64,000 nucleotides of DNA, taken from Larkinella soli. Its GTDB lineage: Bacteria; Bacteroidota; Bacteroidia; Cytophagales; Spirosomataceae. Both the position numbers and the translations under genes were made by a program. The notes under the pieces were generated by a model, which was given only the letters and a program-made list of their open reading frames with translations, did not search any database and was not told the origin of the DNA. Positions 32,839-40,863 of this stretch are shown here, in pieces. The stretch's first letter is position 1, and each line of letters starts with the position of its first letter. The stretch lies in NCBI RefSeq assembly GCF_003703975.1, contig NZ_QTJY01000004.1, positions 372,001 to 436,000 on the forward strand, written 5' to 3'.

Positions 32839-34194
32839 ATGGCCTTTACCTCCGTCAACCCTTTTTCGCAGAAAAAACTGAAGAAATACCCGATGCTGAG
32901 TCCGCAGTCGCTCGACCGGAAGATCAGTCTGGCCAACCGGGTTTTCACGGACTGGTCGGAACTGTCGCTCGGCGAACGGATCGGTTATTTCCGGAAACTG
33001 GCGGCTTACCTCCGCCGTGAAAAACAGCGCTATGCCGCCCTGATGACGGCCGAAATGGGCAAGACGCTGAAAGAATCGGCAGCCGAGATCGAGAAGTGCG
33101 CCGTCGGGTGTGATTATTACATCGAAAACGCACCGAAGTTCCTGGCCGACCTGGCCGTTCCGACCGAAGCAAAGAAGAGTTTCATCGCCTACCAGCCGCT
33201 GGGTGTAATTCTGGCCGTAATGCCCTGGAACTTTCCGTTCTGGCAGGTATTCCGGTTTGCCGTTCCTTCCCTGATCGCGGGCAACGTCGGGTTGCTGAAG
33301 CACGCGGCCAACGTCAGCGGCTGCTCACTTGCCATCGAGGAGATTTTTCGGGAAAGCGGTTTTCCGGAGGGCGTTTTTCAGTCGCTCCTGATTGAATCGA
33401 AGGCCGTCGGCAGCGTCCTGAAAGACCCGCGCGTGAAGGCCGTTACCCTGACGGGAAGTGAAAAAGCCGGGGCCTCCGTCGCTTCCATCGCCGGAAGCCA
33501 GATCAAGAAATCGGTGATGGAACTCGGCGGCAGCGACGCCCTGATCGTGCTGGCCGATGCCGATCTGGACCAGGCCGCCAAAGTGGCGGTGCAGTCGCGG
33601 ATGCAGAACGCCGGGCAGAGCTGTATTGCGGCCAAGCGGTTCATCGTCGAGAAGTCCGTCAAACCGGAGTTTACCGAGCGCGTTCTGGAACACATCCGGG
33701 AAATCCGGCAGGGCAACCCGACGGTGGACGAAACCACCATGGGGCCGGTCGCCCGGATTGATCTGGCCGAAACCATCGAACGGCAGTGCGCCGAAACGGT
33801 GGGGCAGGGCGCCCGCATCCTGCACGGCGGCACCCGCAACGGCTGCAATGTGGAGCCGATTCTGCTCGACCGGGTCAAACCGGGCATGACGGCTTTCGAG
33901 GAAGAAACCTTCGGACCGCTGGCCGTGATCATCGAGGCCAAAGACGAGCAGACGGCCGTCCGGCTGGCCAATCAGTCCAATTACGGACTGGGCTCGGCGC
34001 TCTGGACCCGTGACCTCGACCGGGCCGACCGGCTGGCGCGGCAGATTCAGGCGGGGTCGGTCTTCGTCAATTCACTGATGCGGTCGGACCCGCGCGTTCC
34101 TTTCGGCGGGTTGAAGCTGTCCGGCTTCGGGCGGGAGCTGTCGGAGGTCGGGATGAAGGAGTTTCTGAACATCAAAACCGTGTGGATGGAGTAA
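32839..34194 (+). CDS. NAD(P)-dependent aldehyde dehydrogenase (succinate-semialdehyde type)
   Basis: 451 residues. The catalytic cysteine is C262 in NAGQSCIAAKRF, the general base E228 in SVMELGGSD, and the oxyanion Asn is N131 in PWNFPFW. The compact form without the first 20 or so residues and the sequence style match the GabD/Sad-like succinate-semialdehyde dehydrogenases, but neighbouring genes do not confirm the substrate. It converges with the histidine kinase gene, 6 bases between stops. Its transcript probably starts just after the MarR terminator. Confidence 0.9.
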   Translation: MAFTSVNPFSQKKLKKYPMLSPQSLDRKISLANRVFTDWSELSLGERIGYFRKLAAYLRREKQRYAALMTAEMGKTLKESAAEIEKCAVGCDYYIENAPKFLADLAVPTEAKKSFIAYQPLGVILAVMPWNFPFWQVFRFAVPSLIAGNVGLLKHAANVSGCSLAIEEIFRESGFPEGVFQSLLIESKAVGSVLKDPRVKAVTLTGSEKAGASVASIAGSQIKKSVMELGGSDALIVLADADLDQAAKVAVQSRMQNAGQSCIAAKRFIVEKSVKPEFTERVLEHIREIRQGNPTVDETTMGPVARIDLAETIERQCAETVGQGARILHGGTRNGCNVEPILLDRVKPGMTAFEEETFGPLAVIIEAKDEQTAVRLANQSNYGLGSALWTRDLDRADRLARQIQAGSVFVNSLMRSDPRVPFGGLKLSGFGRELSEVGMKEFLNIKTVWME

Positions 34195-34200
34195 AACCGT

Positions 34201-36153
34201 CTAAACGGCCACTTCCACCACGGTGCCGTGATCGGAATAGATCCGGAACCGGCCGCCGAGTTCTTCGGCCCGTTTCTTCATGTTCTGCAGACCGTAATGG
34301 TGGTCGGTGCCGTCGTCGGGGTTCCAGGCAAGGCCGTGCCCGTTGTCGCTGATGCTGAGGTGAAACGGCCCGTCGGGATCGGCGCGGAGCAGTACCCGGA
34401 CCTCCGTGGCCCGCGCATGTTTGACGACGTTGTGCAGCGCTTCCTGCACGATCCGGAACATATTCAGCGCCTGCACCGACGTGAGCGGCTGCGCCAGTTG
34501 GCCCTCGGCCCGGATGAGAATCTGAAGCTGCTCCATCTGCTGGAAATACCGGCTGACGTAATGATTGATCCGGTCTTCGAATTCTTCCAGCGTGAAACTT
34601 TCCTGGTGGATGGCCCAGATGGTTTCGCGGAGCATCTTGATGGCTTCCCGGGTATAATCGACGATGGCCCGCAGCTGCGTGGACCACTGCCGGCTGTTGG
34701 TCACCGGCTGTTTCTCGGCCTGCCGGGCAATCTGCTGAAGGCTCGTAACGATGAAGGAAAGCTGAGCGCCCACGTTATCATGCAGGTCACGGGCGATCCG
34801 TTCCTTCTCCTGGAGCGATTCGTTCCGGAGTTGAAGCGCCTGGAGTTCGGCCTCGAAAATCACGCGCTGCTGCTGGTTGCGCTCCTCGTTGAGCTGTTCG
34901 TTACGGTCGCGGGTGAGCTTGTAACGATAGGCCAGCCCGAACGTCAGCACCACCACCTCGAAAAGGGCCGCCAGGGCGAAGTTCTCGTAGCTTTCCAGGA
35001 ACGGGTAGGTGGGCAGCAGCCCGAAATTGCAGAAGATCACCAGAAAGTTCAGGGCATAGAACGGGGTGACGGCCACCAGGTACAGCCAGGCTTCCTGCAC
35101 CCGATACCGCCGGACCAGATTGACGATGATGAACGTCCAGATCAGCGGCATGGGCAGCCAGTAGAAGACGATGAAAAGCCGCATCAGCCAGGTTTCGACC
35201 GTCGAGGAAAAGGGAAAAAGCCGTTCCAGCAACAGGGAAGACAGACAGAAGGCCCCTCCGACCAGCGCCACCGTTCCGACCCGGTGCCAGAGCCGGCTCG
35301 GCGTGTTTTCCAGCGATAAGAACGAACGCACGAACAGCAGTTGGAAGAAGAACAGCAGCAACGGGAACAGGAAATAGACGTTTCGGTTTGGCATCCGGAA
35401 CTGGCTGTCGAAAAAGAACTGGTACAGAAAGCCGTCGTTGATGAAAAAATAACCCGCCAGCCCCAGCACGCAGAGAATGTATTTCCAGTAAATCCGGTCG
35501 AACGTAGTGAGGTAGAAAAAAAAGCTGATGACGATCACAAACAGGAAGATCGAGAAGATGCCGCCCCAGAAGCCGTAGTCGCGAAGGACATAGGTATCCA
35601 GCGTGCCCTGCGGGCGAATGGTGATCGGAATCACCTGAACTCCGCGCCGTTTGAGCGCCCGCAGGTAGCAGGTCACTTCCTTTCCGCCGGGCAGGGTGAA
35701 GGGAAAGAAGTAATTCCGGTGGTAGACATACTTCTGGCCGACAGGGGTTTTCCAGCCGTATATCGGAGAGGTATAGACCACTCCCGACGAGTCGGCAATG
35801 AAAAGCTGAAGCTCGTCGAACGCCCAGAAATCGACTTCACAGAACAGGGCCTGAGGCTGGTCCGACCCGTTGCGGAGCTGAAACCGGACCCAGACCGGAT
35901 GGGCGTGCTGATTACCGCTGGTATACCCGAAATTTGGAAACGGCGAAGGGCTGGGCTGAAAAAGGGCGGCTCCCTCCGGACGCAGCAGCGAAGCGATGGT
36001 CAGCCGGTGGGTCGTATCCTGATGAATCCACACATTATGGTCGAGAACCACCGCCCGGTTCTCTGTCGGGACCGGGATGACGGGTTGCGCAGCCAGCGCG
36101 GTCACCGGAGCCAGAAGCCACAAAAGGAAGATAAGGCGGTAAAGAGGAGCCAT
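34201..36153 (-). CDS. Orphan 7TMR-DISM sensor histidine kinase
   Basis: 650 residues from the ATG at 36153, which yields a signal peptide (LIFLLWLLAPVTALAAQ). The longer frame to 36279 crosses the neighbour's terminator. Order: extracellular 7TMR-DISM beta domain (about 25-170), seven membrane helices (about 175-390), a coiled coil, a HisKA_3 domain with the phosphorylated His in RDLHDNVGAQLSFI, and a C-terminal HATPase (SISDNGHGLAWNPDD). HisKA_3 kinases pair with NarL-type regulators, none of which is adjacent, so it is an orphan. DISM domains usually sense carbohydrates or small molecules. Confidence 0.93.
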   Translation of the reverse strand: MAPLYRLIFLLWLLAPVTALAAQPVIPVPTENRAVVLDHNVWIHQDTTHRLTIASLLRPEGAALFQPSPSPFPNFGYTSGNQHAHPVWVRFQLRNGSDQPQALFCEVDFWAFDELQLFIADSSGVVYTSPIYGWKTPVGQKYVYHRNYFFPFTLPGGKEVTCYLRALKRRGVQVIPITIRPQGTLDTYVLRDYGFWGGIFSIFLFVIVISFFFYLTTFDRIYWKYILCVLGLAGYFFINDGFLYQFFFDSQFRMPNRNVYFLFPLLLFFFQLLFVRSFLSLENTPSRLWHRVGTVALVGGAFCLSSLLLERLFPFSSTVETWLMRLFIVFYWLPMPLIWTFIIVNLVRRYRVQEAWLYLVAVTPFYALNFLVIFCNFGLLPTYPFLESYENFALAALFEVVVLTFGLAYRYKLTRDRNEQLNEERNQQQRVIFEAELQALQLRNESLQEKERIARDLHDNVGAQLSFIVTSLQQIARQAEKQPVTNSRQWSTQLRAIVDYTREAIKMLRETIWAIHQESFTLEEFEDRINHYVSRYFQQMEQLQILIRAEGQLAQPLTSVQALNMFRIVQEALHNVVKHARATEVRVLLRADPDGPFHLSISDNGHGLAWNPDDGTDHHYGLQNMKKRAEELGGRFRIYSDHGTVVEVAV

Positions 36154-36191
36154 ACCGTAGACGGTTGGATTCCAAAGATAAGGAAAAGTAA

Positions 36192-36224
36192 ACAAAAAGC
36201 GTTCCGGGTGGCCCGGAACGCTTT
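36192..36224 (-). terminator. Intrinsic terminator of the Gfo/Idh/MocA gene
   Basis: On the minus strand AAAGCGTTCCGGG, a 3-base loop and CCCGGAACGCTTT (plus 36196-36224) followed by T residues. Lies just after the stop at 36242. Confidence 0.88.
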
Positions 36225-36241
36225 CATTTTCAGCGGTTATC

Positions 36242-37675
36242 TTACAACGTATAGCTGCCCCGGTACTGCCTCCTGACAAACTGGTTGGCGTAATCGAAGT
36301 TGGTAATTTTCATATTCTCGCCGTCCCAGAAGAGTTTTTTCCGGCCCGGGAAGCTGGCACCTCCTCCATTTCTGGCTTCGCGGTACATATAGCTCCGGGT
36401 GGCGAGGTTGCCCATCAGCACGGTTTCGGTCAGCGGGCCGGCTTCGTCGAACGACGAGCTGGTGTAGGCGCCGTACCCCTGTTTGCAGGCTTTGACCCAC
36501 TGCTGCTGGTGCCCTTCGGTTTTGCCTTCGACCAGCGGTTTTTCGGGTTGGGGCAGCTTTTTATCCGCGAATTTTTCTTCCGGAAACAGGCGGGGGTTGT
36601 TGCCGAACAGTTCCGCCACCAGGATGCCTTTGCTCCCGATGAACATCATGCCCCCGTCGACGCTGGTGAACACTTTCTCGTAGGGAATGCCCTCCGGCAC
36701 CTGCGGCCGGATACCGCCGTCATACCACGAAAACCGGATTTCCTTCACTTTCCGCTCGTCGGACGGGAACGTCAGGTGAATGGCTGAGGAGGGCGGGCAG
36801 ACATCGTCGTAAAAGGCTTCCCTGAAGAAGTCGGAATACACCGAGCCGACGCTGCATTCGACCGAGGTGGGATATTTCAGTTTCAGCGCCCGGAACGGCA
36901 CGTCCATGAAGTGACAGCCCATATCACCCAGCGCACCGGTACCGAAATCCCAGTAGCCCCGCCAGCGGGTCGGCATATAGGCTTCGTGATAGTCCCGGTA
37001 AGGGGCCGTACCGAGCCATAGCTCCCAGTCGACCTCCGGCGGCACCGGCTGCGATTCGCCCCGGTCTTTCGGCGACCGAACCCCCTGCGGCCAGACCGGC
37101 CGGTTGGTCCAGCAGTTGATCGTGTGGACGGGTCCGATGACGCCCTTCTGAATCCAGGTTTCAATTTTACGCGTATCGTCTCCACTGCTGCCCTGGTTGC
37201 CCATCTGCGTGACCACCTTGTATTTGCGGGCGGCTTCGGTCAGCATCCGGGCCTCGTAGATATCGTGAGTCAGCGGTTTTTCGCAGTAGACGTGCTTGCC
37301 GAGCTGCATGGCGGCCATGGCAATCGGCGCGTGCATATGGTCGGGCGTCGAGATGATGACGGCGTCGAAGTTTTTGGCTTCTTTGTCGAACATCTGCCGG
37401 TAATCCCGGAAGTACGGCGCCTTATCGAACAGGGCCCGGTATTTTTTGGCCTGCCGGTCGTCGACGTCGCAGAGGGCCACGAAATTGTCGGAGCCGTTGT
37501 TGTAGGCCAGCCGGATGTTGACGTCCGCCTTGCCGCCACATCCTACGGCGGCCATGTTCAGTTTATCGGAAGGGGCAATGAAGCCTTTCCCGCCCAGCAC
37601 GTGCCGGGGAACGATCATAAAACCGGCAGCCGCCAGCGCACTGCCCTGAAGAAATTTTCTTCTCGTTGAAGCCAT
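36242..37675 (-). CDS. Tat-exported Gfo/Idh/MocA family oxidoreductase
   Basis: 477 residues. Twin-arginine signal TRRKFLQGSALAAAGFMIVP predicts export folded with its cofactor to the periplasm. The Rossmann domain follows (LNMAAVGCGGKADVNIRL), then the EKP motif in VYCEKPLTH, and a C-terminal beta domain with MGCHFMDVPFRALKL. Such exported members oxidise sugars or inositols, often with DUF1080 partners that hydrolyse the keto product. The gene stands alone here. NAD(P) binding is inferred from the fold. Confidence 0.93.
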   Translation of the reverse strand: MASTRRKFLQGSALAAAGFMIVPRHVLGGKGFIAPSDKLNMAAVGCGGKADVNIRLAYNNGSDNFVALCDVDDRQAKKYRALFDKAPYFRDYRQMFDKEAKNFDAVIISTPDHMHAPIAMAAMQLGKHVYCEKPLTHDIYEARMLTEAARKYKVVTQMGNQGSSGDDTRKIETWIQKGVIGPVHTINCWTNRPVWPQGVRSPKDRGESQPVPPEVDWELWLGTAPYRDYHEAYMPTRWRGYWDFGTGALGDMGCHFMDVPFRALKLKYPTSVECSVGSVYSDFFREAFYDDVCPPSSAIHLTFPSDERKVKEIRFSWYDGGIRPQVPEGIPYEKVFTSVDGGMMFIGSKGILVAELFGNNPRLFPEEKFADKKLPQPEKPLVEGKTEGHQQQWVKACKQGYGAYTSSSFDEAGPLTETVLMGNLATRSYMYREARNGGGASFPGRKKLFWDGENMKITNFDYANQFVRRQYRGSYTL

Positions 37676-37688
37676 GAGGAGAAGGGTT

Positions 37689-37797
37689 AAGGAGTTTAGG
37701 GGTTGGGGAGTTTAGGAGTTGAACAGGGCCGGTCTTCGAGTCGCCCCCGAAGCGGTGACTCCTCCATCCCCTAACTCCAAAACTCCTCCACTTCAGC
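37689..37797. repeat. Imperfect inverted repeat in intergenic DNA
   Basis: A purine-rich left part (GGAGTTTAGGGGTTGGGGAG repeated as GGAGTTTAGGAGTTG) is mirrored by a pyrimidine-rich right part (CTCCATCCCCTAACTCC, AAAACTCCTCC). It sits between the oxidoreductase and the SCP2 gene on the minus strand. The arms are imperfect, and the element resembles dispersed palindromic elements. No T-run. Confidence 0.5.
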
Positions 37798-38089
37798 TCA
37801 GTTTCTGTCCGATTTTGAGGGCTACGCTCATGTCGCCCTGCACTTTCAGTTTGCCCAGCATGAATGCGGCCATGGGGTTCAGTTCGCCCGTCCCCATCTT
37901 TTTCAGGTCGTTGAGGGATACCTGAAGCGTGCACTCGGCCGGTTTATCTTCATTGGATACGACATTCGGAACCTGTTTGCCGTCGATGTAGACGATGCCC
38001 TGATCGGTTGCCAGTTTAATTGTAGCGTTCAGACCGCTGTCGGTACCGATCCGGCTTCGAATTTCGTCGGTGAACTCCTGTAAATTCAT
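37793..38089 (-). CDS. SCP2 sterol-binding domain protein
   Basis: 98 residues from the ATG at 38089. A frame to 38113 adds eight residues upstream. The SCP2 fold shows GIVYIDGKQVPN, then ECTLQVSLNDLKKMGTGELN and the C-terminal KLKVQGDMSVALKIGQKL. It binds lipids or fatty acyl chains in a hydrophobic pocket. In bacteria the role is usually unknown. A perfect inverted repeat lies about 57 bases upstream at 38146-38174, between this gene and the divergent one. Confidence 0.9.
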   Translation of the reverse strand: MNLQEFTDEIRSRIGTDSGLNATIKLATDQGIVYIDGKQVPNVVSNEDKPAECTLQVSLNDLKKMGTGELNPMAAFMLGKLKVQGDMSVALKIGQKLS

Positions 38090-38145
38090 TTGTTGGGTTA
38101 ATTTAATACGCAAATAGGATAAATTCCGATAAAACTATGGGTTAA

Positions 38146-38174
38146 TTTCGGTATTAGTATACGCAATACCGAAA
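38146..38174. promoter_or_regulatory. Perfect 10-bp inverted repeat, possible operator
   Basis: TTTCGGTATT (38146-38155), a 9-base spacer AGTATACGC and AATACCGAAA (38165-38174). It lies between divergent genes (SCP2 at 38089 and a membrane protein at 38235). There is no T-run, so it is more like an operator than a terminator. The binding protein is unknown. Confidence 0.5.
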
Positions 38175-38234
38175 AAATTAGTAAGTTGTAACCCGTTTCT
38201 TACCGCCTAAACTATTCCGTAATTCTCTGTACTT

Positions 38235-38735
38235 ATGGAACCCGATTCAGCCCGGCCTGCCCATCTTTCTTCCCATCAGCGACCCACCTTTCTGACCATT
38301 CTGTGCATTTTGACCTTTTTAAGCTGTGCAGGGGGGATATTCAATTCGGTATCTACCTACTCCGGAGCGAACTTTGCCTCGACGACCAGCCAGGAAGCGC
38401 TGGAACAGGCACGCGAACGGGTTCAGGAGGAAGGCGGATCGAATGCCGTCGATGAACTGCTCGGCTCGGTGTCCGACAATTTAACGGCGGACCGCCTGCG
38501 GAAAGGGGCCATCGGAAATCTGGTCTTTAATTTGCTCACACTTATCGGCGCCGTCCTGATGTGGAACCTCCGCAAAGTCGGATTTTACGTGTACGTCGCC
38601 GGGGTTCTGGTAGCGGTAGTTACCCCATTTCTTGTCTATGAAGGCTTTATGAGTGCGTTGTCCTTTGCGGGAACTGCCTTTATTAGTGCTATATTTGTGG
38701 TATTGTATGCTTTGAACCTGAAGTATATGAGATAG
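38235..38735 (+). CDS. Membrane protein of unknown function with four hydrophobic segments
   Basis: 166 residues with a polar, Pro/Ser-rich N-terminus (EPDSARPAHLSSHQRP), a first helix (FLTILCILTFLSCAGGIF), a hydrophilic stretch of about 60 residues rich in Glu/Arg/Asp and three further helices (LVFNLLTLIGAVLMWNL, YVYVAGVLVAVVTPFLVY, AGTAFISAIFVVLYAL). It resembles conserved hypothetical Bacteroidota membrane proteins but I cannot name a family. Followed 74 bases later by the ECF sigma factor. Confidence 0.75.
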   Translation: MEPDSARPAHLSSHQRPTFLTILCILTFLSCAGGIFNSVSTYSGANFASTTSQEALEQARERVQEEGGSNAVDELLGSVSDNLTADRLRKGAIGNLVFNLLTLIGAVLMWNLRKVGFYVYVAGVLVAVVTPFLVYEGFMSALSFAGTAFISAIFVVLYALNLKYMR

Positions 38736-38809
38736 ATGGACAGTGACCGGCCGGGTTAGTGGTGAAGACTCACTTCCGCGGAATCATTGTCTTGTTAAAC
38801 GTGCGTGGT

Positions 38810-39352
38810 ATGCAAGCTGAACAAATCCTTCTTCGACAACTTCGTAATGCCGACCCGACCGCATTCCGGCGCGTCTATGATCGTTACGTTCAGCGGGTGT
38901 ATGCCTTTGCCTTAGGGTTTCTTAAGTCGCCGGAAGCCGCCGAACAGGTGGTTCGCAACGTGTTTGCCTCCCTCTGGGAAAGACGGAATACGCTGGATGA
39001 GGATGTCCCTCTCAATGGATACCTCTTCACGATGACCTACAGCCTGATGCTTTCGGCCTTTCGGGAGCAGCACAGCCAGTGTCATCCGCAGGAAATCTTT
39101 CAGCGCCTGACCACGCAGTCCGGAACCGATACCGAAGAACAGGTTCTCTATCAGGAACTGGAACTGCTCTATCAGAAAGCGGTCGCCCAGTTGCCCCCGC
39201 GTCGCCGGGAGATTTACCTGCTCAGCCGTCATGAAGGGTTTACCACCCGCCAGATCGCCGACCGGATGCATCTTCCCGACGCGACCGTTGAAGAGAATCT
39301 ATCCCGGGCCCTGGACGCCCTGAGCGCCTATTTCCAGCAACATTCCTATTGA
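38810..39352 (+). CDS. ECF-type RNA polymerase sigma factor (sigma-70 family)
   Basis: 180 residues from the ATG at 38810 (QAEQILLRQLRNADPTAFRR). The GTG frame at 38759 adds 17 unlikely residues. Region 2 (RRVYDRYVQRVYAFALGFL, FASLWERRNTL) and region 4 (LPPRRREIYLLSRHEGFTTR, QIADRMHLPDATVEENLSRA) are complete. Next on the same strand is a FecR-like gene, the usual anti-sigma partner. Unlike SusC/SusD-linked sets, no TonB receptor follows. Confidence 0.92.
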   Translation: MQAEQILLRQLRNADPTAFRRVYDRYVQRVYAFALGFLKSPEAAEQVVRNVFASLWERRNTLDEDVPLNGYLFTMTYSLMLSAFREQHSQCHPQEIFQRLTTQSGTDTEEQVLYQELELLYQKAVAQLPPRRREIYLLSRHEGFTTRQIADRMHLPDATVEENLSRALDALSAYFQQHSY

Positions 39353-39371
39353 CTAAATGATTGAATGATAG

Positions 39372-39448
39372 AATTGTTGAATGACTGAATGGGCTACGCG
39401 GTGCTGAAATTGGCAACGCACATTCAATCATTCAATCACTCAACAATT
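39372..39448. repeat. Inverted repeat between sigma factor and FecR genes
   Basis: AATTGTTGAATGACTGAATG (39372-39391) is mirrored by CATTCAATCACTCAACAATT (39429-39448), 18 of 20 positions matching. Further copies of the TGATTGAATG/CATTCAATCA unit flank both arms. It could form a long hairpin in the message between the two cistrons. Confidence 0.65.
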
Positions 39449-39461
39449 TGACAATTCTCCC

Positions 39462-40235
39462 TTGGACGAGCTTTTGGCGAAATACGTGCGGAACGAATGC
39501 AGCGAAGAAGAGCGGCAGTGGGTCATCGGCTGGTTGCAGAACCCGGCCAATGAATCGCAGCTCCGAAGTCTTATGCGCAAGCAGTGGAACGCTCCGCCGA
39601 ATCTGGCAGGGGATGCGCCCGATTGGCAGCGTATGTGGGTGGGGGTGGCCCGGCAGACCAAAGACCTGCCCGCCGAAACCGAACCCTCCATCTATCGCAC
39701 CGTCTGGCAGCAGGTCGTCCGGATTGCCATCTGGATCAGCTGCATCATCGCCCTCGGCCTGGGAATTCGCGTTCTCCGCCAGTCGCAGCTGCCGCCCGAC
39801 ATAATTTATCAGTCGGGCGAAGAACGCAGCATGACCGTCGAACTGACCGGAGCCACTGCCATTCTCAATAAAAATTCCGTGTTGCGGGTGTCTTCCGACT
39901 GGGCCGGCCCTAATCGGAACGTCTGGCTGGATGGCGAGGGCCTCATAACCGTCAATCCTCAGCCGGCCGGCTACCAGATGCTCATTCATATTACCGACCA
40001 GGTGCTGCTGGAAACCCGGGGCGCCACCCTCTTCGTCAGCCGGAAAGACGGCCGGATTCAGGCCGTTGTCCAGAAAGGTAAAGCCAATTTTATTGTGCAG
40101 TACCTGACGATGAGCGACATCCAGCGGCTGCGGCTGAAACCCGGAGATATGGCCGATTACAATGAGAGCAACGAGCAGCTCGCCAAACGCCAAGTGAACC
40201 CGGCCCATTACCTTTCCCGGGTAACCGGCCATTGA
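39462..40235 (+). CDS. FecR family anti-sigma factor
   Basis: 257 residues from a TTG start at 39462 (residues DELLAKYVRNECSEEERQWV). No ATG or GTG lies upstream in frame after the last stop region, so the TTG is supported. N-terminal anti-sigma domain (about 1-80), one membrane helix (VVRIAIWISCIIALGLGI, about 85-105) and a periplasmic FecR/DUF4974-like beta domain (RSMTVELTGATAILNKNSVL). It would hold the upstream ECF factor until signalled from the envelope. No cognate TonB receptor is adjacent. A long inverted repeat separates it from the sigma gene. Confidence 0.85.
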   Translation: MDELLAKYVRNECSEEERQWVIGWLQNPANESQLRSLMRKQWNAPPNLAGDAPDWQRMWVGVARQTKDLPAETEPSIYRTVWQQVVRIAIWISCIIALGLGIRVLRQSQLPPDIIYQSGEERSMTVELTGATAILNKNSVLRVSSDWAGPNRNVWLDGEGLITVNPQPAGYQMLIHITDQVLLETRGATLFVSRKDGRIQAVVQKGKANFIVQYLTMSDIQRLRLKPGDMADYNESNEQLAKRQVNPAHYLSRVTGH

Positions 40236-40270
40236 AAAGCCGGGACACTGATTCGGATCAACGTCCCGGC
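40235..40270 (-). terminator. Hairpin terminator of the minus-strand gene at 40282
   Basis: GCCGGGAC (40239-40246) pairs with GTCCCGGC (40263-40270), with an inner TGAT/ATCA pair around TCGG. On the minus strand the hairpin is followed by TTTT. Overlaps the end of the convergent FecR gene's 3' region. Confidence 0.65.
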
Positions 40271-40281
40271 CCCGAAACCGA

Positions 40282-40707
40282 TCACATCCCCGCCGGAGCC
40301 TTGTCGCCCGGAACGACCGTCAGCAGCCGCTGGGGGAGCCGTTCCTGAATGCCCGGGGTTTTCATCCGGAACGATTTCTCAACCATTTCGCTGCCATTCG
40401 AAATTCGCAACGTGTAAATGCCGTCTTCCAGGCCCGCCATATCGAATCGCTGCCGGTAAATCTTCATTTTTTTGGGCAGGTATTCCGAGTACAGAACCCG
40501 GTTCTCCTGATCGACCAGCTGGACGAAGAGCTTGCTTTCGGCGTCGTTCTTCTGAATGGCCATCCACAGTTTCAGCGGGTCTGCGGACGGATAGGTTGCC
40601 ACGGCGAACGGTTTGGTTTCGAGAGTGGCCTGAGCAAAAGAAGGAGCGCTGATCATCAGCAGGGAACCCAGCAGCAGCGCGCTTGCAGTGCGAACAATCG
40701 TTTTCAT
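40282..40707 (-). CDS. Secreted protein of unknown function with beta-sandwich pattern
   Basis: 141 residues. Signal peptide (ASALLLGSLLMISAPSFAQ). The mature 115 residues show beta-rich alternation (KLFVQLVDQENRVLYSEYL, then GLEDGIYTLRISNGSEMVEK) like T9SS sorting-domain sandwiches but without a preceding cargo domain. Similar in style to 17844-18188. I do not recognise a family. It is convergent with the FecR gene and separate from the MFS genes. Confidence 0.6.
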   Translation of the reverse strand: MKTIVRTASALLLGSLLMISAPSFAQATLETKPFAVATYPSADPLKLWMAIQKNDAESKLFVQLVDQENRVLYSEYLPKKMKIYRQRFDMAGLEDGIYTLRISNGSEMVEKSFRMKTPGIQERLPQRLLTVVPGDKAPAGM

Positions 40708-40863
40708 GGTGCTTAACAGGTTTGTTGTTTACTGTTCAGAATTGACGAAAAGAGAGGTGCTCGCCCCGCCCGGCGCGGCAGGTTGGGAGAAGTGGTGCAA
40801 TAAGGGGATGAATGGCGGGAATCGGTAGACGGCAGGTAATGCGCTGAGCGACGGAACGCCTGG

